Assembly (NCBI RefSeq): GCF_016919405.1
Contig: NZ_CP070353.1
Location: 806,001 to 870,000, forward strand
Direction: 5' to 3'
DNA from: Ensifer sp. PDNC004
Lineage (GTDB): Bacteria > Pseudomonadota > Alphaproteobacteria > Rhizobiales > Rhizobiaceae
DNA length: 64,000 nt
Position numbers and translations under genes: made by a program. The stretch's first letter is position 1; each line of letters begins with the position of its first letter. Positions 9,701 through 15,785 of this stretch are shown here, piece after piece. The notes under the pieces were generated by a model. That model searched no databases. It saw nothing but the letters and a program-made list of their open reading frames with translations, and was not told where the DNA came from.

Positions 9701-10393
9701 TTCGATGCCCTCGTTCATCGCCGAGACTTCACGGCGGACGGCCTGGCCGACGGTCATGACGCGGTCGGCGGCAGCGGTTTCCGGTTCGGCAAGGCGCAGG
9801 GCGACTTCGGCCATCGAGCGCGCGGCGTTGCGCAGTTCCTGCGCGCGGGCGATCATGATGGCAAAGGAGAAGAAGAGCATGATCGGCAGAACGATACCGA
9901 TCGCGACGCCAACGGCGCCAGGCGTGGCCGAGAGGTCGCTCAGCGAACGGATCTGCCAGATCTGCGGCCCGTAAAGAAGGTTGGCGACGCCAAGGCCGGC
10001 AACCGCCCAGATGACGGACACCAGCGCGGCAACGCGGATCGCGGCGCGATTGGAGCGAACGTCGAGCGCGCGCAGCATCGCAGCCGGCGAACGGCGACCA
10101 TCGTCGTTGGCGGCGGAAAGGGACGGGGACTTGGGCGCAGGTTCCGGAGCGAGCGTCTTGGCCGCTTCTGCAGCACGTGCCCCGCGGGACTGTTCCGGCT
10201 GAGGCCGTGCTTTCTTATTCTGATCGGGCGTTGCCGCCTGATTGGTGGGCTGAGACACATTTTCCTCCGGATCATCCAAGGAAGTCTTGTCATTCGGGCT
10301 CGATGCAAGCTCGTCGAAATCAATCTTCAGGGCAGCTTCCAGAGCCTGGAACGCCTTTTCGTCGATCGACTCATTGCTCTTTTTCGTCGCCAT
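3722..10393 (-). CDS. rgsE: Giant coiled-coil polar growth protein, RgsE/GPR-like
   Basis: The 2,223-residue protein matches in size and layout the Rhizobiales growth-pole protein called GPR in Agrobacterium and RgsE in Sinorhizobium, which forms a ring at the growing pole and is needed for unipolar growth. In order: an acidic, Pro/Ala-rich N-terminal region (1-115); two membrane helices (about 118-140 and 158-181); about 1,750 residues of Ala/Glu/Arg/Thr-rich helical repeats resembling apolipoprotein; a Pro/Gln-rich linker (about 1977-2044); and a compact conserved-looking C-terminal domain (about 2105-2223). Repeat units of 22, 29 and 62 residues are visible. The ATG at 10393 has GAGG eight bases upstream; another ATG lies five codons earlier (10408). 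The identification rests on recalled architecture rather than an alignment. Long antisense frames over this gene are by-products of its codon use. Confidence 0.85.
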   Translation of the reverse strand: MATKKSNESIDEKAFQALEAALKIDFDELASSPNDKTSLDDPEENVSQPTNQAATPDQNKKARPQPEQSRGARAAEAAKTLAPEPAPKSPSLSAANDDGRRSPAAMLRALDVRSNRAAIRVAALVSVIWAVAGLGVANLLYGPQIWQIRSLSDLSATPGAVGVAIGIVLPIMLFFSFAIMIARAQELRNAARSMAEVALRLAEPETAAADRVMTVGQAVRREVSAMNEGIERTIARATELETLVHSEVNALERSYSENELRVRTLVQELGLEREAIIGHSERIRSAISGAHGKLKDDLEQASEDIASRIAISGEAFASLIDTRAAALSEKSDGALQSIGSMLTTRTDALLSGLTAAGLGLSTEFDTRLDQLSDTLTKRGEDLLSQFETRASSLDASTEKLNAALNERARQLNETLIARTRDLNESLSVGQHAITGGLDHVLASLNATLDEKGASFRQSLRSSADDAIMDLDLRGGFFEEKLQTTVGQLATAFDERFHEFASAFDKRASLLDTKLMESLHRINETVSGGSEAIGGALDSSIEKIGSALSDQSLTLATTLGATQDFIEETIASRTTELGNMIGDAHTRIDSVLSEKTSGLMGALTQAQDRIENGFGQRADALSSALTTSEQRLTEGLDSRTAAFVDGLHAAHARIEQTLHGSTDEITSAIAASQHRLDNTLSERTLALSTILSMGADSIDTAVSGTADRLERVLSERGEAISDALTNQTTALDGVLAERAAAITSTMSSRANEMANTLSRHAEDVADSLTFRATAVAETMTDRVGDIEQKLSESVNTIAENLGGRVSLISDTLTQTSARIAEDLSGRVSKISDTLTETSAHIADALTARTTEATASLAGKAAEIEETLSGRAEHLRDTLSSTHEQIRATLDDRINAINLAVGQGRDQLEGMLADQSTSIATTLATSASMLEMSLEERQAALAGAIDRSGEALDSRMRSTTGHIAERLAETANQISLAADSLTNRVDLSINGLNDRLDDTGMRVETSLGALEERMRESAGNISSIVDETGMHLETRVGVLEDRIRGTVGNVGAVVDDTGARIESNLGALENRIRGSVTNVGSVVDDAAARVEGGLSALEDRIRGSVSGVNAVVGETGVLIESSLGALQDRIRGSVNDVNTLVDDTGLRLEVSLSSLEDRVRDSVGSVNQIVDGAGQRIADSLGDRAGDIDRMSEMAATRITGAIESGAERIAERLGTMDRALNIGLENVNRTIEGKAAVLVTSLRGAVHEATQDIDAEANRLEGKTSDIVANLRSAVGGVAEDFDAEAVRLEDKAAGLANTLRSAVGDVAQELDAETLRMEDKAAGLVNTLRSAVGDVAQELDAETLRMEDKAAGLVNSLRGAISDAAQEIDAEAVRSAGLLSKAGEDFASALAARQADFANTIDQTAASTAARHAELASSIEQKAAATAARHAELARSIADAADSATARLAATHSQIANHADNIHQGLTNTEKALEARGEAIRNTLDERTRELNSMLAGRSMELSRLIDEQARPVIDQYAATGREAAERIAAVTQESADRLRAENAALVNAIAERTGETLNAISYRAEETAKAMKMVENRLQSTALGLIDQLANNNAAIATVIDQASSNLGEMDQRLESTITRVSESTRQASDMLSTSTRLIEGKVDKLSDISASTLSQIGGIVGRFEDHSRVLGQASDLLGAAQSNLVSTLEERQDALRTLSVGLVQRSEEIERTMRSLEGFVDGAFQRAEERSGLVAGNLRSGIQQSFSDVGRLLTSAEQRAAEAAEAMRNTLAQAGDEAGASVEQVFSRAEERSRQIANTLRSGVETSFADVNKTLTSVEGRALGASEALRQAIAKVGEDAGASIEGAFANAEERSKEVASRLRGSVAASVSDIERMLAESGKKSDGVAGQLRDAVRVAIDEAIGRFSGATDEIRRSAGEIRKELDMTREELKRGAFDLPEEAKENAAVMRRAVSEQIKALQELSDIIGKSSTQLEVAQPLRQQPAAAPVARPVQQQAAPQPQPVAQPQPQPVAQQPVVQQTVAQQPVVEQPRRQEPAPALRGSLGIEQPAVRQPAPSQAVSNEVAEGGGWMRDLLRAASREEAPSPAPQRPAEAQPTARASDSRNPRHVVESLNSLSVDIARAIDHDASVDLWRRYQRGERDVFTRRLYTLKGQQTFDEIKRKYDREPEFRTAVDRYIADFEKLLADVARNDPDKRITQTYLTSDTGKVYTMLAHAAGRFS
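6259..6693 (-). repeat. 87-bp tandem repeat array A inside rgsE
   Basis: Five successive units of 87 bases (29 codons). The segment reading CTTGTCTTCC on the plus strand starts near 6346, 6433 and 6520, and a diverged form begins near 6607. Each unit encodes a helix of the type KAAGLVNTLRSAVGDVAQEL. The units at 6346 and 6433 are nearly identical at DNA level. Confidence 0.88.
6927..7448 (-). repeat. 87-bp tandem repeat array B inside rgsE
   Basis: Six units with anchor positions (CGGTCTT or a close variant) at 6927, 7014, 7101, 7188, 7275 and 7362, each exactly 87 bases apart. The protein unit is of the form RIRGSVTNVGSVVDD followed by a helix ending LSALED. The sequence differs from array A although the period is the same. 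Confidence 0.88.
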
Positions 10394-10931
10394 AGGGATA
10401 CGCCTCATTACCTTTTGCCCAGAACGGAAAGCGCCTCTGGCCCGTTATCGGGCAGGGTCTCTTCCTCATGGGCGGTGACGGCAAGATACGCGCATCAGAT
10501 CTACGCAATACCCTACTGATCACCCACTGCATTGCCTCGACGGATAGTCGCATTTGTGGCCGAATGGGACCACGCGTCGAGCTTATCCACCGGAACGGTT
10601 GCCATTTTCGTACGCGGGTCCGTTCCTAAGCGTATCGTAGTGACACATTAGCTGGGTTCTTACAATTAAGAGCGCTTGGGGTTGATTAAAATCCTAATGA
10701 AATCTTAATGCAATACGGACCTGAAAGCCGAAAAAGATAAGGAAATCAGAGAGTTTAACGGACGTTAACCATTTTCCCAAAATACTGCCTATATTGCGCC
10801 CGGATTTGAGCCAATAGGTGCCGGAGCCCGCCGAAGATGGAAGTCTCAATCGTGCGGGCGGCGGCACCGCTCGCGTGTGAAGCGATGCCGAAAACAGGCC
10901 AACATCAAACAAACAATAGGGAAATTGGCTC
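10394..10931. other. Divergent regulatory region between rgsE and hpt
   Basis: The 538 bases separate two divergent genes. The half nearest hpt is AT-rich for this genome, with TTAA at 10666, 10686 and 10705 and a promoter at 10754-10794 (separate entry). I see no gene in it. Confidence 0.7.
10754..10794 (+). promoter_or_regulatory. Predicted CtrA-dependent promoter of the Hpt gene
   Basis: TTTA, seven bases, then TTAACCAT (10765-10772) resembles the CtrA box TTAA-N7-TTAA, and it contains exactly the TTAACCAT half-site known for rhizobial and Caulobacter CtrA. CTATAT (10789-10794), a typical rhizobial -10, follows 18 bases after TTAACC, so the box sits on the -35 position, as in CtrA-activated promoters. 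Transcription would start near 10801, about 130 bases before the hpt ATG. Confidence 0.55.
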
Positions 10932-11300
10932 ATGGCGGCCCTCAGGATTGCCTTTGAAGCCCCGGACAGTCCGGGAAACTCTTCTGCGTCAGGCAAAAAG
11001 CCGATCGACCTTGCGCACCTCGCCGTGCAGACGATGGGTGACAAGGCGCTCGAAATCGAAGTGCTGCAACTCTTTGCGCGCCAGGCGCGCCAGGTCTTGA
11101 AGGAAATTGTAGAGGGCGAGGGCACGCCCCGCGCCCAGGCAGCCCACCGGCTGAAGGGCGCAGCCCTGGCGGTGGGTGCCGTCGATGTTGCAAGCGTTGC
11201 CGGTGCGATCGAGCACAATCCGGCCGAAGCCTCGCACTGCGACCAGCTCGCAACGGCGGTGCTCGAAGCGGAGCTCTTCATTCTGAAGCTCTGCCGCTAG
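10932..11300 (+). CDS. Orphan histidine phosphotransfer (Hpt) domain protein
   Basis: This 122-residue protein is essentially one Hpt domain, a four-helix module that carries a phosphoryl group on histidine between receiver domains. The motif AHRLKGAALAVGA puts the phosphorylated His at residue 72, with the usual Lys two residues on and the small residues that pack the bundle. No kinase or receiver is fused or adjacent. The ATG has AGGGA about nine bases upstream. A GC-rich hairpin follows the stop. The promoter carries a CtrA-like box, which suggests a cell-cycle or developmental relay. It is not ChpT, the partner of CckA, which is a larger HisKA-like pseudo-kinase. Confidence 0.88.
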   Translation: MAALRIAFEAPDSPGNSSASGKKPIDLAHLAVQTMGDKALEIEVLQLFARQARQVLKEIVEGEGTPRAQAAHRLKGAALAVGAVDVASVAGAIEHNPAEASHCDQLATAVLEAELFILKLCR

Positions 11301-11312
11301 CGGCTCCCCCGA

Positions 11313-11346
11313 GCAGACAGGGGGCGCGTTCCCGGCCCCTGTCTGC
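11313..11346 (+). terminator. Hairpin after the Hpt gene, weak U tract
   Basis: GCAGACAGGGG (11313-11323) pairs over 11 bases with CCCCTGTCTGC (11336-11346). No T run follows, so it may act as a 3' stabiliser rather than a true terminator. Confidence 0.4.
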
Positions 11347-11549
11347 CGAACGATGCCCGCGCCTCGCATAAGAGGCCTCGTGCCGGCGTTAATTGCTACT
11401 GGCGCTATCCGCGGCGATGCACGCAATGACGGCCGTTGTTGACTGGCCGGCCGATTTGTTGGAAGAACTTTCCCTGAATTTGCGCCCGCGGCGTTCCTTC
11501 TCAACAGGCCTGCGCCCGGCCAATCCACCAGTTCATTCCGGAAAGAGAC

Positions 11550-11870
11550 ATGACAAAACTTAACATCGTTGCCTTTGATGGCGCGCGCCATGAACTTGAT
11601 GTCGAAAACGGCTCGACGGTCATGGAAAACGCCGTTCGCAATTCGGTTCCCGGCATCGAAGCCGAATGCGGCGGAGCCTGCGCCTGTGCGACCTGTCATG
11701 TCTATGTCGACGATGCCTGGGCCCAGGTCGTCGGCGCTCCGGAAGCGATGGAAGAAGACATGCTGGACTTCGCCTACGACGTCCGCCCGACGTCGCGGCT
11801 TTCCTGTCAGATCAAGATGAGCGATGCGCTTGACGGTCTCGTCGTGCACGTGCCGGAGCGCCAGGCCTAA
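11550..11870 (+). CDS. [2Fe-2S] ferredoxin, adrenodoxin type
   Basis: This 106-residue electron carrier belongs to the vertebrate-type (adrenodoxin/Isc-like) ferredoxin family. The four cluster ligands are visible as Cys40, Cys46, Cys49 and Cys86 (CGGACACATC and later SCQIKM), the usual C-X5-C-X2-C-X36-C pattern. The acidic surface segment [10 protein letters not shown] typical of partner docking lies between them. It is cytoplasmic, with no signal. GGAAAGAG sits just before the ATG. No isc genes or P450 lie next to it, so the redox partner is unknown; iron-sulfur assembly or a monooxygenase are the usual roles. It may be monocistronic. Confidence 0.95.
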   Translation: MTKLNIVAFDGARHELDVENGSTVMENAVRNSVPGIEAECGGACACATCHVYVDDAWAQVVGAPEAMEEDMLDFAYDVRPTSRLSCQIKMSDALDGLVVHVPERQA

Positions 11871-11908
11871 GGCCTGCGTTTCACGCCCCGTCTTTCAGAC
11901 CTCCGCAC

Positions 11909-11947
11909 AAAAAAAAGCGCCTCGCCGGTCGTTGGACAAGCGAGGCG
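11909..11947 (-). terminator. Strong minus-strand terminator of the candidate sRNA
   Basis: The eight-base stem CGCCTCGC/GCGAGGCG (plus coordinates 11918-11925 and 11940-11947) is followed on the minus strand by C and eight T. The nearest upstream minus-strand gene ends about 360 bases away, so this probably ends a separate short transcript. Confidence 0.8.
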
Positions 11948-12042
11948 AGGAGGGCGCATCGCATACAGATGAGGGAGGGAACATCTGCTGCACCAAGACA
12001 CGCCAGGAGAACCCGTTCCGGCTCCGCTGTTCGATTTCTTCT
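11909..12042 (-). ncRNA. Candidate trans-acting sRNA with anti-Shine-Dalgarno loops
   Basis: The 437-base gap between the ferredoxin and DUF922 genes has no protein gene but holds a strong minus-strand terminator (CGCCTCGC / GCGAGGCG, then eight T, 11947 down to 11909). Just upstream lies a hairpin with a CAGATG/CATCTG stem (11987 to 11966) whose ten-base loop is TTCCCTCCCT. A second CCCTCCTC lies at the terminator foot. Both contain CCUCC, complementary to Shine-Dalgarno sequences, as in the alphaproteobacterial alpha-r14 ('cuckoo') sRNAs. A TTGACT box (12077-12072) could be the -35, although the matching -10 is poor. The 5' end near 12042 is a guess. No protein frame explains the structure. 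Confidence 0.5.
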
Positions 12043-12307
12043 TTTTCTTTTCAAGTGAACAACGTTGCGCAAGTCAAAGTAAAGGCAACATCTAAGCTTT
12101 TCGCGCCGCAATCGCGTCGCGCATAACCTATTCAATTTGTGGGGCTAGTCTTTGTCCCGGCCCCTCTCTCCATGGTTTGAATATAGATGAGTCGCCGGCC
12201 GGCAGCCATCGTTATATTTCACCAATAAAATACTGTGGGTATTGCCGCTGAAATGGCTCGAGCCGCGACTATAGTCAGGCTCTTCTTCGGGGTTCCGGCC
12301 CTGCTAT

Positions 12308-12937
12308 CTACTGTTGCGCTTTCTTCAGCGTTTCCAGCCTGTATTGCAGAAGACGGATCATGCGCTTGTCGAAGTTGGCGGCTTCGGTGCGGTCGAAGCG
12401 GGCCTGATCCTTGTCATGTGCCTCGATCGCGGTCGCGCTGGCGCGGGCGACACTTTCCTGCATTTCTTCGCACGTGTCCTGCGGCTTCAGCGCCAGGAAC
12501 ATCTTTTCCATCCGCCGGGCGTGATTGCGGGCGATTTCGGCGTGGCGCTCCTCGTGGCGCTTGATGTCGCTCGACAGCGTGTCCCACACGAGGGCGAGGT
12601 CACGTCCGGCCTGGCGGCGGTATTTCCATTTGGGCAGAATGATGCGCGTGTTCAGCGTGACGCGGGCCGAGCCGACGGCGCAGCGTCCGTTGCGGCTGAC
12701 ATAGGTGATCGAGCCGCCGAACTTGATGCGGGTGGCGCCGGGATGCCGGGCGCCGGTCGACTTCATCATCGGGCCGCTCGCCGAGAGTGCCTTGTCCAGT
12801 TCTTCCGCAGTCCGGCCGCCGATCGAAAAATAGGAGAAGCTCTTGTTCACCACGGTTTCGCCCGAGGCCGTGCCAAACGGGGCGGCAACCAGGAGAGCAA
12901 GAAGGGCGACTTTGAACGGGACGCGTACTCGGGACAT
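12308..12937 (-). CDS. DUF922 secreted protein, predicted zinc-protease-like
   Basis: The 209-residue protein has a signal peptide (hydrophobic VALLALLVAAPFG, cleavage around residue 25) and matches DUF922, a family of predicted secreted Zn-dependent peptidases. The segment KRHEERHAEIA near residue 130 contains an HExxH motif, the typical metal-binding helix. Upstream parts are beta-rich (FGGSITYV, ARVTLNTRIILP), as in this family. The ATG at 12937 is preferred over a TTG one codon earlier. It faces folP divergently with 107 bases between. Substrate and role are unknown; envelope processing is an inference from the signal peptide. Confidence 0.85.
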   Translation of the reverse strand: MSRVRVPFKVALLALLVAAPFGTASGETVVNKSFSYFSIGGRTAEELDKALSASGPMMKSTGARHPGATRIKFGGSITYVSRNGRCAVGSARVTLNTRIILPKWKYRRQAGRDLALVWDTLSSDIKRHEERHAEIARNHARRMEKMFLALKPQDTCEEMQESVARASATAIEAHDKDQARFDRTEAANFDKRMIRLLQYRLETLKKAQQ

Positions 12938-13044
12938 CAATGCGTGGTTCTCTTCGGTTGAACTTCAATCAAGCTTGGGGCATAGCCAGCGCCGGCGCAA
13001 CAGCAAAACGATGGCTCCCGGCCGTATGCGGATGGTGAGGGAAA

Positions 13045-13896
13045 ATGACTTACAATCCATTTCAGAAATTTAGCTGGAAGCTGGCGCACGGACGCAGCCT
13101 CGAACTGGGGCCGCGTGGCGTTTTGATGGCGATCGTCAATGTTACCCCGGATTCTTTTTCCGATGGTGGCCGTTTCATCGATGCCGTTGCGGCGGTGGCA
13201 CAAGGAGTGCGCTGCCTGGAGGAGGGCGCCTTGATCCTCGATATCGGCGGTGAATCCACGCGGCCCGATGCCGCGCCCGTCAGCGCCGAGGAGGAACAGG
13301 CGCGGATCCTGCCGGTGATCGCAGCGCTTGCCCGCGATACCGATGCGCTGATTTCCGTCGACACTTACAGAGCCTCGACTGCCCAGCTTGCGGTTGATGC
13401 AGGCGCGCATATCGTCAACGACGTGCACGGCCTTCAGCGCGAACCCGACATTGCCACGGTCGCCGCCAAGACCGGCGCCGGCATCTGCATCATGCATACC
13501 GGCCGGGGCCGTGAAAAACTCGCTAACGTGATCGCCGACCAGTTTGAGTTTCTCGACCGGTCGCTCGAGATCGCGGCTGCGGCCGGCGTGGAGCGGGATC
13601 GCATTATCCTCGATCCGGGCTTCGGCTTTGCCAAGGACACGGACGAGAACCTGGAACTGATGGCGCGCTTTGCAGAGTTGCACCGTTTTGAACTGCCGTT
13701 CCTGGTCGGAACCTCGCGCAAGCGCTTCGTCGGTGCGGTCAGCGGCCGCGAGGCGGCCGATCGCGACATGGCGACTGCTGCAACGACGGCGCTTTTGCGC
13801 GTTGCCGGCGCCGCGATTTTCCGCGTACACGATGTCGCAAACAGCAAGGATGCACTGGCAATGGCCGATGCTATGCTACACGCCAGAGCGAGGTGA
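13045..13896 (+). CDS. folP: Dihydropteroate synthase
   Basis: FolP condenses p-aminobenzoate with 6-hydroxymethyl-7,8-dihydropterin pyrophosphate to give dihydropteroate and is the sulfonamide target. The 283-residue protein has the family signatures in order: MAIVNVTPDSFSDGG near residue 30, GGESTRPDA near 75, SVDTYRA near 110, and the C-terminal LVGTSRKRF loop. Length fits the family (about 280). GAGGG lies six bases before the ATG. It is the first of three folate genes (folP-folB-folK) on the plus strand, with 114 bases to folB, so an operon is likely. Confidence 0.97.
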   Translation: MTYNPFQKFSWKLAHGRSLELGPRGVLMAIVNVTPDSFSDGGRFIDAVAAVAQGVRCLEEGALILDIGGESTRPDAAPVSAEEEQARILPVIAALARDTDALISVDTYRASTAQLAVDAGAHIVNDVHGLQREPDIATVAAKTGAGICIMHTGRGREKLANVIADQFEFLDRSLEIAAAAGVERDRIILDPGFGFAKDTDENLELMARFAELHRFELPFLVGTSRKRFVGAVSGREAADRDMATAATTALLRVAGAAIFRVHDVANSKDALAMADAMLHARAR

Positions 13897-14010
13897 GACT
13901 TACTCGCCCGCATTCCGCCTGAACCTGTGACTACCAATCACGCGCATGACTGCGGAACGGCTCGACCGCGCAATCATCGCGATCCAAGAAAGCCGATGGG
14001 ACTGAGAAGC

Positions 14011-14379
14011 ATGAGCGCGACCTATATCATCACCCTCAAAAACTGCGCCTTCTTCGCGCGCCACGGCGTCTTCGACGAGGAGGAGCTTCTCGGTCAGCGC
14101 TTTTTCGTCGACGCCGAGCTTGAAGTCGAGCAGGGAACGGCCCTGGTCGACGACTCGATTGAAGACACAGTGCATTACGGCATCGCCTTCCAGGAAATCG
14201 AGCGCATCGTCACCGGCCGCCGCCGCTACCTGATCGAGGCGCTGGCGCTGGAAGTGGCCAAGACGCTCTGCGTGCGTTTTCCGCAGATCAAGCGCGCCAA
14301 GGTTTCGATCCGTAAGCCGAATGCGCCGGTTCCAGGCGTGCTCGATTATGTCGAAGTGACGGTCGAGCATGTCGTCTGA
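14011..14379 (+). CDS. folB: Dihydroneopterin aldolase
   Basis: FolB splits 7,8-dihydroneopterin to 6-hydroxymethyl-dihydropterin and glycolaldehyde, the step before FolK. The 122-residue product from the ATG at 14011 has the normal length and shows FFARHGVFDEEELLGQ at the N-terminus, DTVHYG in the middle, and KPNAPVPG near the C-terminus, all typical active-site segments of the T-fold enzyme. An in-frame ATG at 13996 would add five residues, and the frame is open further upstream. The 3' end overlaps folK by 11 bases, so translation of the two is probably coupled. Confidence 0.95.
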   Translation: MSATYIITLKNCAFFARHGVFDEEELLGQRFFVDAELEVEQGTALVDDSIEDTVHYGIAFQEIERIVTGRRRYLIEALALEVAKTLCVRFPQIKRAKVSIRKPNAPVPGVLDYVEVTVEHVV

Positions 14380-14893
14380 GGTGACTTGGCGAGTGGCAAC
14401 GCTCGGGCTTGGAGGCAATCTCGGCGACCCGCGCAAGGCGATGGCCGAAGCGCTTCGGTTGCTCGATGCCCGCGACGATTGCGTGGTCGAGGCGGTCTCA
14501 CGACTTTACCGCACGCCACCCTGGGGCAAGACGGACCAGGCCTGGTTCTACAATGCCTGCGCCAAGGTCGAGACGACGCTCACGCCCGAAGCCCTGCTCG
14601 ACGCCTGCCTTGAAATCGAACGGTCGATGAAGCGGGTGCGCGACGAGCGCTGGGGGCCGCGCACGCTCGACATCGATGTACTGACCTTCCAAGGTGTGGC
14701 GCAATCGGGCGGGCGGCTGGAGCTGCCGCATCCAAGGATGACCGAGCGCGGCTTCGTGCTGATGCCGCTTGCCGACTTTGCGGCCGACATGACCCTTGGC
14801 GGCCGGTCGGTCGGCGACTGGCTGCAACAGGCTGACGTCGCTGGCATCGAGGTTGCCGACGATCACATGGGCTGGTGGCGCGCAGGCGCCTGA
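14369..14893 (+). CDS. folK: 6-hydroxymethyl-dihydropterin pyrophosphokinase
   Basis: HPPK transfers pyrophosphate from ATP to 6-hydroxymethyl-dihydropterin, giving the FolP substrate. The 174-residue protein starts with the LGLGGNLGDP strand-loop, has RLYRTPPWG in the pterin region, and carries the signature RWGPRTLDIDVL with the two metal-binding aspartates, followed by LPHPRMTERGFVL. The start overlaps the folB stop. A strong terminator 20 bases after the stop closes the folate operon. All three consecutive folate enzymes from this branch are thus encoded together. Confidence 0.96.
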   Translation: MSSEVTWRVATLGLGGNLGDPRKAMAEALRLLDARDDCVVEAVSRLYRTPPWGKTDQAWFYNACAKVETTLTPEALLDACLEIERSMKRVRDERWGPRTLDIDVLTFQGVAQSGGRLELPHPRMTERGFVLMPLADFAADMTLGGRSVGDWLQQADVAGIEVADDHMGWWRAGA

Positions 14894-14915
14894 ACAGGAC
14901 CGCAACGCAATCCAC

Positions 14916-14955
14916 AAACGACAAAGCCCCGGTCTACGCCGGGGCTTTGTCGTTT
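14916..14955. terminator. Bidirectional terminator after folK
   Basis: A perfect 17-base stem, AAACGACAAAGCCCCGG (14916-14932) with its complement at 14939-14955, and a six-base loop. It lies between folK and the convergent secreted-protein gene and can serve both. Confidence 0.92.
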
Positions 14956-14971
14956 GATCGGGTGTTTGACG

Positions 14972-15523
14972 TTACTTGATCGAGCCGACGGCGATCGCGT
15001 CGATCTGGCGATTGAGGCTGACGCCGATGACCGGCACCATCGTCTCTTCGACCTTGACCGAAATGGTGATGTTCATCGTCTGGTCGTCCTGCAGGCGGGC
15101 GATCATGGCACCGTTCAGCTTCTTGCGGTTGATGCCGACGACGACCTTGTCCTTGGCGACATTGCCGGAAATGATATCCAGACCCTTGCCCTCGGCGCCA
15201 TCGAGGAACTTGCCGGTGTAAGTGTTTCCCTTCTGAGTGATCAGCGCCGACATCGGCTGCTTGAACACGCCGACGCGGCAGAAGCCGTCGAGCTTGATGC
15301 CGGTCTCATCGCCCGCGACCGGTTCGCCCGAGAGGTCGCAAGTGAACTTGGTGCCCTTGTATTTGCCGGCGACGATCTCGCCCGGGCCTTTCCACTGGCC
15401 GGCGACCTTCTCGAAGAAGACCTTGTCCTTGGCGCCGGAAAAAGCCGGTGTCGCAAGGCCGACGGTGGCTGCCAGCGCAAAGGCGGCAGCGCCGCGAGCG
15501 ATCAAAGAAGGGCGCGAGAACAT
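14972..15523 (-). CDS. Secreted protein of unknown function
   Basis: The 183-residue product from the ATG at 15523 (AAGGA seven bases upstream) has a Sec signal peptide with AAAFALAATVGLATPAFS and probable cleavage near residue 27. The mature protein is beta-rich with alternating hydrophobic residues and two cysteines (FTCDLSG, GFCRVG) that could pair. Such a pattern fits a small periplasmic beta-barrel or lipocalin-like fold, but I do not recognise a family. It converges on the folate operon and shares its terminator. An exact TTAACCAT sequence lies 54-61 bases upstream of the start on this strand. Confidence 0.85.
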   Translation of the reverse strand: MFSRPSLIARGAAAFALAATVGLATPAFSGAKDKVFFEKVAGQWKGPGEIVAGKYKGTKFTCDLSGEPVAGDETGIKLDGFCRVGVFKQPMSALITQKGNTYTGKFLDGAEGKGLDIISGNVAKDKVVVGINRKKLNGAMIARLQDDQTMNITISVKVEETMVPVIGVSLNRQIDAIAVGSIK

Positions 15524-15785
15524 AAACGATCCTTGATGAGTCAACGTCCGAAACTGGATGCCACATTTGCGCGCAAATGGTTAATGGGAGGTTTCTGTCT
15601 GGCGGATATCGGGGCTGATCGCGGCCCGAAAACCAGTTGTTCACACGCTTTCGTGGCCTGGTGATTGCCTGCCTTAGCATGCGCTTGCAATCGAACAGCT
15701 GTCGGCACTGCACGAAGCATGCTCGCGAGCGGGAGAGCCCGGTTGCGATTCGCTTGCAAACGTTCAGGCTATTGTCAGAGCAAGC

